Shown here piece by piece: positions 44,672-53,065 of a stretch of DNA of 64,000 bases. Made by a program: the position numbers and the translations under genes. The notes below the pieces were generated by a model. The model was not told the DNA's origin, did no database searches, and saw only the letters and a list, made by a program, of their open reading frames with translations. Position 1 is the first letter of the stretch; every line of letters starts with the position of its first letter. Source of the DNA: Streptosporangium subroseum (GTDB lineage Bacteria > Actinomycetota > Actinomycetes > Streptosporangiales > Streptosporangiaceae); NCBI RefSeq assembly GCF_900188345.1, contig NZ_FZOD01000037.1, positions 29,859 through 93,858 on the forward strand. The letters are read 5' to 3'.

Positions 44672-45265
44672 ACGCGGCGATCCGAGACCTGCCGGTTATA
44701 CAGGGACCCCTGCCTCCGCCCCACGGCCGAACGGGTTCGCGGCCGCGGCGGGTGCGAGTGAGGCACGCGGGCGATGGGCCCTCCGTCGCCAGGGGGCCGG
44801 CGGCCGTTCGGAAATGAAGACGGCGTTTACGGAAAACCTCCGAGATGACCGAGCCGGTGGACACGACTCAGGCCAATCAAGGACAACGGTGATTATTGCG
44901 ACGAGAGATGATTGAAAACACCATCAGGGCGCCCAAGGTAAAAAAGGGATGGTAGTTACGTAACCCGACAAGAGTGATGGAATGGCGCTCATTGGAATCT
45001 GCGAGCGGGCGCACTCGACCACGATTCGCCGACGACTTACGCACGAGAAATGTCCCGGCCCATCCGGCCGGCCCGCCTCGGGGTGATCGTCATGGAGATT
45101 TCCCCCGGAGGACGACCCTGCCGATTCGGCGAACCGGGGCCCCGATCCCGTCGCATCCGATCTCCGCCGCACCCACATCTCGGCGCCGAAAATCTCTCGC
45201 CGGAAGGCGTTTGCAATGATCTTGGTTTCCCTGGGTTCTTCCAGAGACATCCCCGGGCATGGAAA
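44672..45265. other. intergenic region without a supported gene
   Basis: About 590 bases upstream of the LLM gene with no convincing gene. The open frames here lack ribosome sites, do not show consistent codon bias and have no recognisable domain. Confidence 0.6.
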
Positions 45266-45295
45266 AACCCGACGGACCATGTAGTCCGTCGGGTT
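45266..45295 (-). terminator. rho-independent terminator of tRNA-Val(CAC)
   Basis: A 12-bp perfect stem (45266-45277 with 45284-45295) and a six-base loop, followed on the minus strand by TTTCC within a run of five T (45263-45267), 22 bases after the tRNA 3' end. Confidence 0.85.
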
Positions 45296-45316
45296 CTGAC
45301 CTGCGTCTTACTACTG

Positions 45317-45388
45317 TGGGCGATACTGGGATCGAACCAGTGACCTCTTCGGTGTGAACGAAGCGCTCTCCCGCTGAGCTAATCGCCC
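45317..45388 (-). tRNA. tRNA-Val (anticodon CAC)
   Basis: Seventy-two bases fold as a standard cloverleaf. The acceptor is GGGCGAU with AUCGCCC, the D-arm GCUC/GAGC, the anticodon stem CUUCG/CGAAG with loop UUCACAC (anticodon CAC), and the T-arm ACUGG/CCAGU with UUCGAUC. The discriminator is A; CCA is not encoded. Confidence 0.97.
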
Positions 45389-45846
45389 GCCCCGTCGGCA
45401 GCCTCTCGGTGCTGACGTGAGAAACCATACCGCACTCCGGCACCGCTCGCGAAGCGGTCCCGACCACCAAGATGATCTTGGAGGTGGCACGATCCGTGAG
45501 GCAAAGGTCTGGGGATGCATCCGGCAGGGGGCTACGGTGTCATAGCATCGTCCTGATCCACAGAAGCACCGAACAACCCGAGCTAGACCTCTATCGCCCG
45601 AGACGCCCTAACGGGAAGTCGACGGTGACCAAAACGAGACGCAAAACCCTTGTAAATACGGCCCTGTTGGTGATGTTTAGCCAGGTAGATGCCCAAATGT
45701 CGCGCTGTGATGTGTGTTACAGAAGGGCGTGGAGGCGGAATCTTTCCTACAGGTTTTTTTGTTCCGCGTGCATAGCTCGGGACGAAGTCCGTCAGAGCAT
45801 CAAAAGCCCCGAAGAGGGGACCGACGACGAAAAGGTTTGGCTGACG
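45389..45846 (+). other. leader/promoter region of ssgB with an in-frame open extension
   Basis: The stretch between tRNA-Val and ssgB stays open in the ssgB frame from 45472 and would encode two CxxC pairs (CDVC and CSAC). Third-position GC is, however, clearly lower than in ssgB and there is no ribosome site with a good start. The AT-rich part around 45640-45770 looks like promoter and 5' leader. Confidence 0.5.
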
Positions 45847-46263
45847 ATGAACAGCTCCACCGTCTCTGCCGAGCTGGGCCTTCGGCTTGTGGTCCCCGAC
45901 CGTACCACCGTCCCCCTGCTAGCCGGACTCAGCTACACGGCCGATGATCCTTACGCGATCAGGATGGCCTTCCACGTGGGGAACGACGAACCGGTCGAGT
46001 GGATCTTTGCCCGCGAGTTGCTGACAGTCGGCATCGTGCGGCGCGTGGGTGACGGAGACGTCCAGGTGTGGCCGGCGCGTGCCGACGGTGAACGCACCCT
46101 GCACATCAGCCTCACGTCGCCGTTCGGACAGGCCCTGTTCGAGGTGCCGCTGGCTCCGCTCACGGAGTTCCTGCACCGGACGTATGAGCTGGTCCCGGCG
46201 GGTCGCGAGACCGATTTCATGGATCTCGACGCCGAGCTCAGCAACATGCTCTGGAGTTCCTGA
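45847..46263 (+). CDS. ssgB: SsgB-type sporulation/cell-division regulator
   Basis: A 138-residue SsgA-like protein. MNSSTVSAELGLRLVVPD, YTADDPYAIRMAFH and VEWIFARELLTVG are near-diagnostic of SsgB, which marks division sites and recruits FtsZ in sporulating aerial hyphae. The C-terminus DLDAELSNMLWSS is also typical. The ATG at 45847 matches normal SsgB starts. It has only a weak ribosome site (GAAAAGG). The presence of this gene is the best evidence that the organism is a morphologically complex actinomycete. It is convergent with the DUF305 gene. Confidence 0.93.
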   Translation: MNSSTVSAELGLRLVVPDRTTVPLLAGLSYTADDPYAIRMAFHVGNDEPVEWIFARELLTVGIVRRVGDGDVQVWPARADGERTLHISLTSPFGQALFEVPLAPLTEFLHRTYELVPAGRETDFMDLDAELSNMLWSS

Positions 46264-46557
46264 CCGTCCCGCAGCCGTCCGCCTCCCCGGCTGCCCCGCG
46301 TGTCCCCGGCTGCCTCACCGCAGCGGGGGACACGCCCGGTTCCGTGCGGCCCTCATGCCGGTGGTTCCGTGCGGCCCCATGCCCGCCGGCCCGAGACTCG
46401 TGAGCCCGGCGTCCGGCCGCCACATATCTCGCATCCGGGACGCCGGCCATCGAACCACCGCGTACTCGGAACGTGGCGGTCGAACCACCGCGTGTCCGGC
46501 CTTCGGAGCATCTGATCTCCGAGCCGCCGTGGACCTCGCGCGCGAGCGACCGTACGC

Positions 46558-47229
46558 CTAGCCTCCGAGCCTGAGCAGTTCCCTCCGCATCCGGGTGATC
46601 TCGATGGCCTGGCCGGAGACCACGTCCGCGGCCATCGCCAGCATGATCCGATCCGTACCGTCCTCGATCTGCTGCTTGGCCATCGTCACCGCCGCCTCGT
46701 GATGAACGATCATGAGGCTCAGGAAGAGCCTGTCGAAATCCGTTCCTCTGGCCGTCCTGAGCTGATTTTCCTGCTCCTGTGTGACGGCGTGGTCCCCGTG
46801 GTCGCCGTGGGGGCCGCCGCCACCGTCATACCCGGCCGGAGCCCGGCCGGCCGACTTCAGCCAGGACGTCATGGCCGCGATCTCGGGCCGCTGTGCGGCG
46901 GTGACCCTCTCGGCGAGTTTCCACAGGACCGGCGAGGACGACCTGGGCCGGACCAGCGCGGCCATCTCCAGCGCCTGCCGGTGGTGCGGGATCATGCCCT
47001 CGGCGAACCTCACGTCGGCCGCCGTGATCCTCGCCTCGGACTCGCCGAGATTCTCACCCGGCCGCGCCGTACGGCCCGCGTCACCGGGGCCGCCCGGAAT
47101 GATCACCGGCGCGCCGGTGCCCGCGACCAGGGGGGTCCGCGGCTCCGGTTCGGCCGTCGTGCAGCCCGCGAGGAGCGGCGCAACCAAGATCGCAACAATA
47201 ATCCGATCCGGCAGACGCAACCTCCACAT
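46558..47229 (-). CDS. DUF305-family lipoprotein
   Basis: A 223-residue secreted lipoprotein. The signal peptide ends in LLAGC (Cys near residue 22). The DUF305 domain has the characteristic paired His motifs FAEGMIPHHRQALEMA near residue 75 and LMIVHHEAAVTMA near 170, of a ferritin-like helical fold that probably binds metal. A His/Gly-rich segment (GGPHGDHGDHAVT) lies between. The ATG at 47229 is followed at once by the signal peptide. It is divergent from the LVIVD lipoprotein, 43 bases away. Confidence 0.87.
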   Translation of the reverse strand: MWRLRLPDRIIVAILVAPLLAGCTTAEPEPRTPLVAGTGAPVIIPGGPGDAGRTARPGENLGESEARITAADVRFAEGMIPHHRQALEMAALVRPRSSSPVLWKLAERVTAAQRPEIAAMTSWLKSAGRAPAGYDGGGGPHGDHGDHAVTQEQENQLRTARGTDFDRLFLSLMIVHHEAAVTMAKQQIEDGTDRIMLAMAADVVSGQAIEITRMRRELLRLGG

Positions 47230-47272
47230 AGTTTTAATAATGGGGCAAAAGAGCTGACTCGATGGGGGCACT

Positions 47273-48661
47273 GTGCGATCGACTGTGGCATCCGGCCTTG
47301 CCGCGTTACTCCTGGTGGCCGGATGCGCCGGGGATCCCGCGCCCCCGGGCGCCGCCGTTTCGGCGGGCGCGACGACCGCGACGACCTCCCAGGAGCCATC
47401 GCCCTCGGGATCCCCGCCGACCGCGGACGACGTCACCCACAGCGCCAACGTCACGCACGTGGCCAACGTGCCGCCCCAGGCGCCGCTCGACGGGCCCCAG
47501 TCCTGGGGCACCGATCTCGCCTTCCAGGGCGATCACGCGTTCGTCGGCAACTTCGACGGCTTCAGCGTGTTCGACATCTCCGATCCCACCAAACCCACGG
47601 CGGTCAGCCGGGTGCTCTGCCCCGGCGAGCAGAACGACATCTCCGTGAGCGGGAACCTGCTGTTCCTGTCGATCGACGCGGCGCGCGTCGGGCCGGAGTG
47701 CGACAGCGGAGAGGAGCGGGGCACCGGCTGGGAGGGCATCCGGATCTTCGACATCACGGACAAGACCCATCCCGTGTTCGTGTCGGCGGTCCGCACGGAA
47801 TGCGGCTCCCACACCCACACGCTCGTCCCCGGCAAGGACGCGGACAAGGTCTACCTCTACGTCTCCTCCCCCGGCCCCGAGCAGTCGGCGACCTGTCCGG
47901 CCCCGCACAACAACATCTCCGTGGTCGAGGTGCCCGTCAAGGCCCCGGCCACCGCCAAGGTGGTGTCGCAACCGAAGCTCTCCGGGCAGATCAGCCAGGA
48001 GGAACTCCCCGGCGGATGCCACGACATCACGGTCTACCCGGAGAAGGACCTGGCCGCCGCCGCCTGCTTCGGCGACGGGTTCCTGCTGGACATCTCCGAC
48101 CGGGTCAGGCCCAAGGTTCTCCAGCACGTGAGCGACGAGGAGAACTTCTCGATCTGGCATTCGGCGACGTTCAACAATTCCGCCACCAAGGTGATCTTCG
48201 GAGACGAGCTGGGCGGCGGCGGGAGCGCTACCTGTGACGCCGACACCCCGAAGACCAAGGGGGCGAACGCCGTGTACGACCTCGCCCCGGACCGCACGCT
48301 CAAGCTGCGCGGCTATTTCAAGATCCCCCGGGAGCAGCAGCCCGAGGAGAACTGCGTCGCGCACAACGGGGCCCTGATCCCGGTGCCCGGCAGGGACATC
48401 ATGGTCCAGTCCTGGTATCAGGGCGGGGTGTCGATCTGGGACTTCACCGGCGAGTCCCAGCCCCGCGAGATCGGCTTCTTCGAACGCGGCCCGATCGAAG
48501 GGCTCGGCGGCTCCTGGTCGGCCTACTACTACAACGGCTACATCTACTCCAGCGACATCACCAGGGGCCTGGACGTGCTCCGGATCGACGACCCGCTGAC
48601 CGATCCGGCCAAGAAGGTCACGCTGAAGGAACTGAACGCCCAGACTCAGGCCTCCTACTGA
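47273..48661 (+). CDS. LVIVD-repeat beta-propeller lipoprotein
   Basis: A 462-residue lipoprotein with LLLVAGC at the signal cleavage (Cys near 19). LVIVD/choice-of-anchor-type beta-propeller repeats follow from about residue 65. Repeated strands include GTDLAFQGDHAFVGNF-DGFSVFDISDP, GIRIFDITDKTHPVFV, FLLDISDRVRPKVL, VSIWDFTGESQPREI and RGLDVLRID. Several Cys pairs suggest disulfides. The start is GTG with GGGG upstream. DUF305 and LVIVD lipoproteins are often neighbours in actinobacteria; the function of the pair is not established. Confidence 0.87.
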   Translation: MRSTVASGLAALLLVAGCAGDPAPPGAAVSAGATTATTSQEPSPSGSPPTADDVTHSANVTHVANVPPQAPLDGPQSWGTDLAFQGDHAFVGNFDGFSVFDISDPTKPTAVSRVLCPGEQNDISVSGNLLFLSIDAARVGPECDSGEERGTGWEGIRIFDITDKTHPVFVSAVRTECGSHTHTLVPGKDADKVYLYVSSPGPEQSATCPAPHNNISVVEVPVKAPATAKVVSQPKLSGQISQEELPGGCHDITVYPEKDLAAAACFGDGFLLDISDRVRPKVLQHVSDEENFSIWHSATFNNSATKVIFGDELGGGGSATCDADTPKTKGANAVYDLAPDRTLKLRGYFKIPREQQPEENCVAHNGALIPVPGRDIMVQSWYQGGVSIWDFTGESQPREIGFFERGPIEGLGGSWSAYYYNGYIYSSDITRGLDVLRIDDPLTDPAKKVTLKELNAQTQASY

Positions 48662-48674
48662 ACGGCCCGCGATC

Positions 48675-48827
48675 TCACCGGGGCACCCGGATCTTCTCCT
48701 CGCCGCTCTTCCAGCCCCGGTAGGTCGTGGTGAAACTCGACTCGTAGAAGCCCGCCTCCGCCACGAGAAGCTTCCACTTCAGGACAAATCGGGTGGGGCG
48801 GTCCGGGGGACAGAACCGGCGACGCAT
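48675..48827 (-). CDS. small 50-residue protein or gene-end remnant
   Basis: A 50-codon frame MRRRFCPPDR...RVPR with strong third-position GC, ending 14 bases from the LVIVD stop. The C-terminal part (KWKLLVAEAGFYESS, then TTYRGWKSGEE) reads like real protein rather than a shadow. I recognise no domain and see no ribosome site at the ATG, so it may be the tail of a decayed gene. Confidence 0.4.
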   Translation of the reverse strand: MRRRFCPPDRPTRFVLKWKLLVAEAGFYESSFTTTYRGWKSGEEKIRVPR

Positions 48828-48888
48828 CGCCGTGGATCGCGGTCGGCTCCGGGTTCCGTACGGCTCTCACGAACCCGGAGCCGGATCG

Positions 48889-49719
48889 TCACGGATCGAG
48901 GTCGGCGGCGCCGCGCTCGGCGAAGATCTTCATCGCCTTGGCGGTGACCGGGCCCGGCGCGACCGGCAGCACGGTCTGGTCGACCGCCCGGATCGGCTGG
49001 ATGTCGCGGGTGGTAGAGGTCAGGAAGGCCTCGTCGGCCTCGTAGAGGGCCGACAGCGGGACATCCTCCTCCACGCCCCCGCACCACTCCAGCGTCAGCG
49101 CGCGGGTGACCCCGGCCAGACAGCCGGAGGCGAGCGTGGGAGTGATCAGCCGGCCGTCGCGCACGATGAAGATGTTGCTGCCGGTGCCCTCGCAGAGGTC
49201 GCCCACGAGGTTTTCGAAGATCGCCTCCGCGCCGCCCCTCGTCTTGGCGTAGAGCAGGGCCTTGGCGTTGTCGCCGTAGGAGGTGCTCTTGACGCCCGCG
49301 AGCGCGCCGCGCTCGTTGCGCGGCCAGGGCACGACGGTGACGTCCGCGGTCGCGGGGAACGGCGACTGCTCGCCGACGATCACCACGGCGGTGCAGCCCT
49401 GGTCACCGCGGTCGGAGCCGAGCGGCCCGGGGCCGCTGGTGTAGGTGACGCGGATCCGGCCGAGCGGCCACGGCGGCGCCTCGGCCAGGCAGGCGCGGAT
49501 GCCGTCGGCGATCGCGTCCACGTCGGGCTCGGGCAGATCCATGCGCTGGGCCGACAGTCGGAGCCGGTCCAGGTGGCGGGTGAGGGCGAACGAGGCGCCG
49601 TTCATGCACTTGATCGTCTCGAACACCCCGTCACCGACCATCAGGCCGTGATCGAAGACTGAGACGATGGCCTGATCCGGAGGGATAAGGGCCCCGTTAA
49701 CCCATACGGGTACGTTCAT
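48889..49719 (-). CDS. pabC: aminodeoxychorismate lyase (class IV aminotransferase fold)
   Basis: PLP enzyme that releases pyruvate from 4-amino-4-deoxychorismate to give p-aminobenzoate for folate; 276 residues. The fold-type IV signature is VGDGVFETIK near residue 28, the PLP-Lys is probably in VKSTSYGDNAKAL near 140-150, and the phosphate-binding segment is LCEGTGSNIFIV near 180. Start ATG. Its neighbour 10 bases upstream encodes the chorismate-binding component, so the pair make PABA. The glutaminase subunit pabA is not in the window. A branched-chain aminotransferase is the alternative. Confidence 0.82.
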   Translation of the reverse strand: MNVPVWVNGALIPPDQAIVSVFDHGLMVGDGVFETIKCMNGASFALTRHLDRLRLSAQRMDLPEPDVDAIADGIRACLAEAPPWPLGRIRVTYTSGPGPLGSDRGDQGCTAVVIVGEQSPFPATADVTVVPWPRNERGALAGVKSTSYGDNAKALLYAKTRGGAEAIFENLVGDLCEGTGSNIFIVRDGRLITPTLASGCLAGVTRALTLEWCGGVEEDVPLSALYEADEAFLTSTTRDIQPIRAVDQTVLPVAPGPVTAKAMKIFAERGAADLDP

Positions 49720-49729
49720 GCGACTCCTT

Positions 49730-50728
49730 CTAAGCTGATGTGGAAGCCAGCGCGATGAGCCGGGAGGCCTTCAACTCGGTCTCGTCCCACTCGCGTCGCG
49801 GATCACTACCCCACGTTATGCCCGCGCCCGTACCGAAGTGAATTTCGTCGGAGGAGAGCCAGAACGTGCGGATTCCCACGGCCAGTGACGCCCGGTGCCG
49901 GTCGGCGTCGACCCAGCCCACCGTTCCACAGTACGGCCCGCGCCGCTCTGGTTCGAGCTCATTGATGATCCTCAGGGCGGAGGATTTCGGAGCCCCGGTC
50001 ACCGAGCCCGGGGGAAACGTCGCGGAGAACAGCTCGGGCCAGCCGCACTCCGGCGCGAGGCGCGCCCGGACCGTGGAGACCAGGTGCACGAGCCCCGGAT
50101 GCTCCTCCACCTCGCACAGCGCGGGCACGCTCACCGAACCGACCTCGGCGACCCTGCCCAGGTCGTTGCGGACCAGATCGACGATCATCACGTTCTCCGC
50201 GTAGTCCTTCTCCAGCAGGTCCTCCGCCGTGACCCCGGTCCCCTTGATCGGCCTGGACTCGATCACGTCGCCGTCCCTGGACAGGTAGAGCTCCGGGGAG
50301 GCGGACACGACACTCAGCTCCGGCAGGCTCACCGTGGCCGCGTAGGGCGCGGGGTTTCCCTCCGCCAGCCGTACGGCCAGCGCCAGCGGGTCCGCGTTCG
50401 CGGGCAGGGGCGCGCTCAGCACCCGGCACAGGTTGGCCTGGTAGACGTCGCCCCGCTCGATGTGATCGCGGATGCGGCGCACGCCGTCCTCGTAGGCGGC
50501 CCGGTCCAGCGAGCTGCGCCACGACGACGGGTGGGGCCCCCGCCAGGGGCCGCGCGGCGTGGGCAGCGGCGCCGGCCGGACATCGTCGAACCTGGCACAC
50601 GTCACCTTGCCCTCGTAGTCGACCACGACGGCCCACCAGCCCTCGCCGTCGAGCGCCGCCAGGTCGGTGGTGACGTCGCGGAGCCGAGTGGCCAGATATC
50701 CGGTGACATGCGCAAATGAACTGTGCAC
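49730..50728 (-). CDS. pabB: chorismate-binding enzyme (aminodeoxychorismate synthase component I)
   Basis: A 332-residue member of the anthranilate/aminodeoxychorismate synthase family. The C-terminal catalytic half contains RDHIERGDVYQANLCRVL near 105, the conserved SRPIKGT near 183, EVEEHPGLVHLVSTVRA, FPPGSVTGAPK near 255 and FGTGAGITWGSDP near 310. The pairing with pabC points to PABA rather than tryptophan. It is shorter than full PabB because the N-terminal half is trimmed. The GTG at 50728 is 5 bases after the LysR stop; longer in-frame readings overlap LysR and look non-coding. Confidence 0.87.
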   Translation of the reverse strand: MHSSFAHVTGYLATRLRDVTTDLAALDGEGWWAVVVDYEGKVTCARFDDVRPAPLPTPRGPWRGPHPSSWRSSLDRAAYEDGVRRIRDHIERGDVYQANLCRVLSAPLPANADPLALAVRLAEGNPAPYAATVSLPELSVVSASPELYLSRDGDVIESRPIKGTGVTAEDLLEKDYAENVMIVDLVRNDLGRVAEVGSVSVPALCEVEEHPGLVHLVSTVRARLAPECGWPELFSATFPPGSVTGAPKSSALRIINELEPERRGPYCGTVGWVDADRHRASLAVGIRTFWLSSDEIHFGTGAGITWGSDPRREWDETELKASRLIALASTSA

Positions 50729-50732
50729 GCCC

Positions 50733-51620
50733 CTATTGTCCCGCCACCTTCGCGAGGAACCGCACCAGCGCACGGGCCGCGGGCAGGGGCGTGCCCGGCA
50801 GGGCCGCGGAAACGATCCTGCGCGGGGCGAGGTCACCGAGGGAGCGGAGCACAAGATCGGGTGGTACGGCCCCCGCCGCGATGGAGGGCACCAACGTGAT
50901 GCCGAGCCCCGCCGCGACGAACCCGAACTTGCCCGTCCATTCGGCGATCCTGACCGTGGTGCGGGGCGCGAACCCCGCGCGGGCACAGGCTGCGCCGAGC
51001 ATGGTGGTCCCGGCGGGCGGGGGCGCCTCGATCCAGGTCTCCTCCCGCAGTTCGCGCAGGTCGACGCTCTCCCCCGCCGCCAGCCGGTGGCCGCGAGGCA
51101 GCGCGACGAGCAGCTCGTCGTCGACCAGCTCGACCGTCTCCACCTCGCCGTCGTAGGGCAGCCCCGACGGGTAGTCGCTGATCACCGCGACGTCCAGGCC
51201 GCCCTCACGCATCCGGCTCAGCAGACGGCGGCTGGGCCCCTCGATCGGGATGAGCTCGACCTCGGGGAACTCCTGCCGGAAGGAGCGCAGGGCGCTCGGC
51301 ACCAGCGAGACGTTGGCGGTGGCGAACGCGCCGACGCGCAGCCGTCCCCGGTAGCCGCCGTGGATGCCGGCCAGCTCCTCCCCGGCTCTGACCAGCCGGT
51401 TCAGGACGACCTGGGCGTGCCGGTGGAGCGCCTCGCCGGCGGGCGTCAGCCGCACTCCCCGGGGCAGGCGCTCGAACAGCGGGCCACCCGCCTGCTGTTC
51501 GAGGGAGGCGACGCGCCGGGAGACCGCCGACTGGGTGTAGTTGAGCTTGGCCGCCGCTCCGGTGAACGACCCCGCGAGGGCCACCGCGTCCAGCAGGCGT
51601 AGTGCGTCGGTGTCGAACAC
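50733..51620 (-). CDS. LysR-family transcriptional regulator
   Basis: A 295-residue LysR regulator. The N-terminal winged helix-turn-helix is GSFTGAAAKLNYTQSAVSRRVASLEQQ near 15-42, and the type 2 periplasmic-binding-like effector domain occupies residues 85-290. The start is most likely the GTG at 51620 (MFDTDAL); a GGAGG only 3 bases upstream is tight, and an ATG five codons earlier at 51635 is possible. It is divergent from the dehydrogenase-RidA gene, which it probably controls, and pabB begins 5 bases after its stop. Confidence 0.9.
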   Translation of the reverse strand: MFDTDALRLLDAVALAGSFTGAAAKLNYTQSAVSRRVASLEQQAGGPLFERLPRGVRLTPAGEALHRHAQVVLNRLVRAGEELAGIHGGYRGRLRVGAFATANVSLVPSALRSFRQEFPEVELIPIEGPSRRLLSRMREGGLDVAVISDYPSGLPYDGEVETVELVDDELLVALPRGHRLAAGESVDLRELREETWIEAPPPAGTTMLGAACARAGFAPRTTVRIAEWTGKFGFVAAGLGITLVPSIAAGAVPPDLVLRSLGDLAPRRIVSAALPGTPLPAARALVRFLAKVAGQ

Positions 51621-51694
51621 ATTCCTCCCTCGCATGGCTTTGATGCAATCTAGTCGTTGGTGGAATGCCTCCGGCGTTCTCTACCGTGGAGGAC

Positions 51695-52903
51695 ATGATT
51701 TCTTTCCTTGGACTGGGGCACATGGGCGCCCCCATGGCCCGGCGACTCGTGGAGGCCGGGCACAAAGTGACGGTGTGGAACCGCACTCCCCGCACCGTCG
51801 AGGGAGCCGTTACCGCGGCGTCTCCCGCCGAGGCCGTGGCGGAGGCGGAGCTGGTCATCACGATGCTCAGCGATCCGGCGGCGGTGAAACGGGTACTCGC
51901 GGACGCGGCACCCGGTCTGCGGCCGGGAGCGGTGATCGTGGAGATGTCCACGATCGGGCCCGAGGCGGTGGCCGAGCTCCGCGACCGGCTCCCCTCGCAG
52001 GTGGGACTGGTCGACGCGCCGGTGCTGGGCAGCGTTCAGCCCGCGCGGGACGGCACGCTGACGGTGCTGGCCGGGGGGCTGCCGGGCGATCTGGAGCGCT
52101 GCCGGGAGATATTGGGGGTTTTCGGCCAGGTTCGTGAGATCGGCGGGCCGGGCTCTGGGGCGGCGATGAAGCTGGCCGTGATGAGCGCCATGGTGCCCGC
52201 GCAGGTCCTGCTCGCCGAGACCGTCGCGTACGGCGAGGCGTCCGGCGTGGACGTCGGGACACTGCTGGACGTGCTCGGCGGCACATTCCTGGGGGCGCTC
52301 GTCGAACGGGTTCGCCCGGCGATCGAGAACGGGCCCCCCGAGACCCGCCACGGCCTCGCGCTCGCGGTCAAGGACCTGGTGCTGGCCTCCCACGAGACGC
52401 AGACACTCGCCGCGGCGGCCAGGGACAGGCTGCTGGACGCCACGGCGGCCGGGCTGGGCGGGGCGGATGTGACCGCCGTCTTCGGACACGCCGCGACGGC
52501 CCGCCCTTCCCGCGTGAGGAAGCTGAACCCCGCGTCGGTCCCGGCGACCAACGGCTACTACTCCCACGCCACCAGGGCCGGGGGGCTGCTGTTCGTCTCC
52601 GGGCAGGTGGCGCTGGACCCCGGGGGGAAGGTGGTCGGCGAGGGGGACATGACGCGCCAGTCGGAGTACGTGATGGACCTGCTGGAGCGCATCCTCGCCG
52701 ACCAGGGCTGCACGTTCGACGACGTGACCCACATCCGGACGCACCTCACCGACATGTCGCTGCTGGCGGAGTACGGGGCCGTCCGGCAGCGCCACATCAC
52801 CGGCGAGCCCCCGGCCAGCACGACCGTGGAGGTGTCACGGCTGTTCCGGCCGGGGCTGATGATCGAGGTGGAGGTGATCGCCGCCCTGCCCGCTACCCGG
52901 TGA
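51695..52903 (+). CDS. beta-hydroxyacid-dehydrogenase-like / RidA fusion protein
   Basis: A 402-residue two-part protein. Residues 1-270 are a 3-hydroxyisobutyrate-dehydrogenase/imine-reductase-like NAD(P) enzyme with ISFLGLGHMGAPMARRL and the fold's GSGAAMKLAVMSAM helix. That helix has Lys kept, but the Asn usual four residues later is Met. Residues 276-402 are a complete RidA/YjgF domain (LFVSGQVALDPGG through FRPGLMIEVEVI). The RidA catalytic Arg position (PAR in archetypal RidA) is Ser (PAST). No stop or frameshift separates the two. A shared imine/enamine substrate is a plausible inference. The ATG at 51695 is preferred; GTG at 51686 and ATG at 51665 are in-frame alternatives. Confidence 0.85.
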   Translation: MISFLGLGHMGAPMARRLVEAGHKVTVWNRTPRTVEGAVTAASPAEAVAEAELVITMLSDPAAVKRVLADAAPGLRPGAVIVEMSTIGPEAVAELRDRLPSQVGLVDAPVLGSVQPARDGTLTVLAGGLPGDLERCREILGVFGQVREIGGPGSGAAMKLAVMSAMVPAQVLLAETVAYGEASGVDVGTLLDVLGGTFLGALVERVRPAIENGPPETRHGLALAVKDLVLASHETQTLAAAARDRLLDATAAGLGGADVTAVFGHAATARPSRVRKLNPASVPATNGYYSHATRAGGLLFVSGQVALDPGGKVVGEGDMTRQSEYVMDLLERILADQGCTFDDVTHIRTHLTDMSLLAEYGAVRQRHITGEPPASTTVEVSRLFRPGLMIEVEVIAALPATR

Positions 52904-52919
52904 CCACCCCCACTGCCCG

Positions 52920-53065
52920 ATGAGGCCGGCGACCGTACTCACGGCCGGGGACGCGAGTGCCTACGCCAGGGATCGACGCCCGTGCCCGCGGGCCGGGGGG
53001 CGCCTGCCTACGCCAGGGGCCGGCGCCCGTACCCGCGGACCGGGGAGGCGAGTGACTACACCAGG
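52920..53065. repeat. 48-base tandem repeats abutting the hutH 3' end
   Basis: Three diverged units of about 47-48 bases lie between 52924 and 53065. The shared core is CCTACGCCAGGG followed by GCCGGCG/CCCGT and GGCCGGGG, occurring at about 52960, 53008 and 53058. The last unit overlaps the hutH stop region, so the 3' end of hutH seems to have been partly duplicated. Confidence 0.75.

Noticed and set aside
44924..45280. 118-codon minus-strand frame next to tRNA-Val
   Set aside because: No ribosome site, poor codon-position bias, runs through the tRNA terminator and has no recognisable domain.
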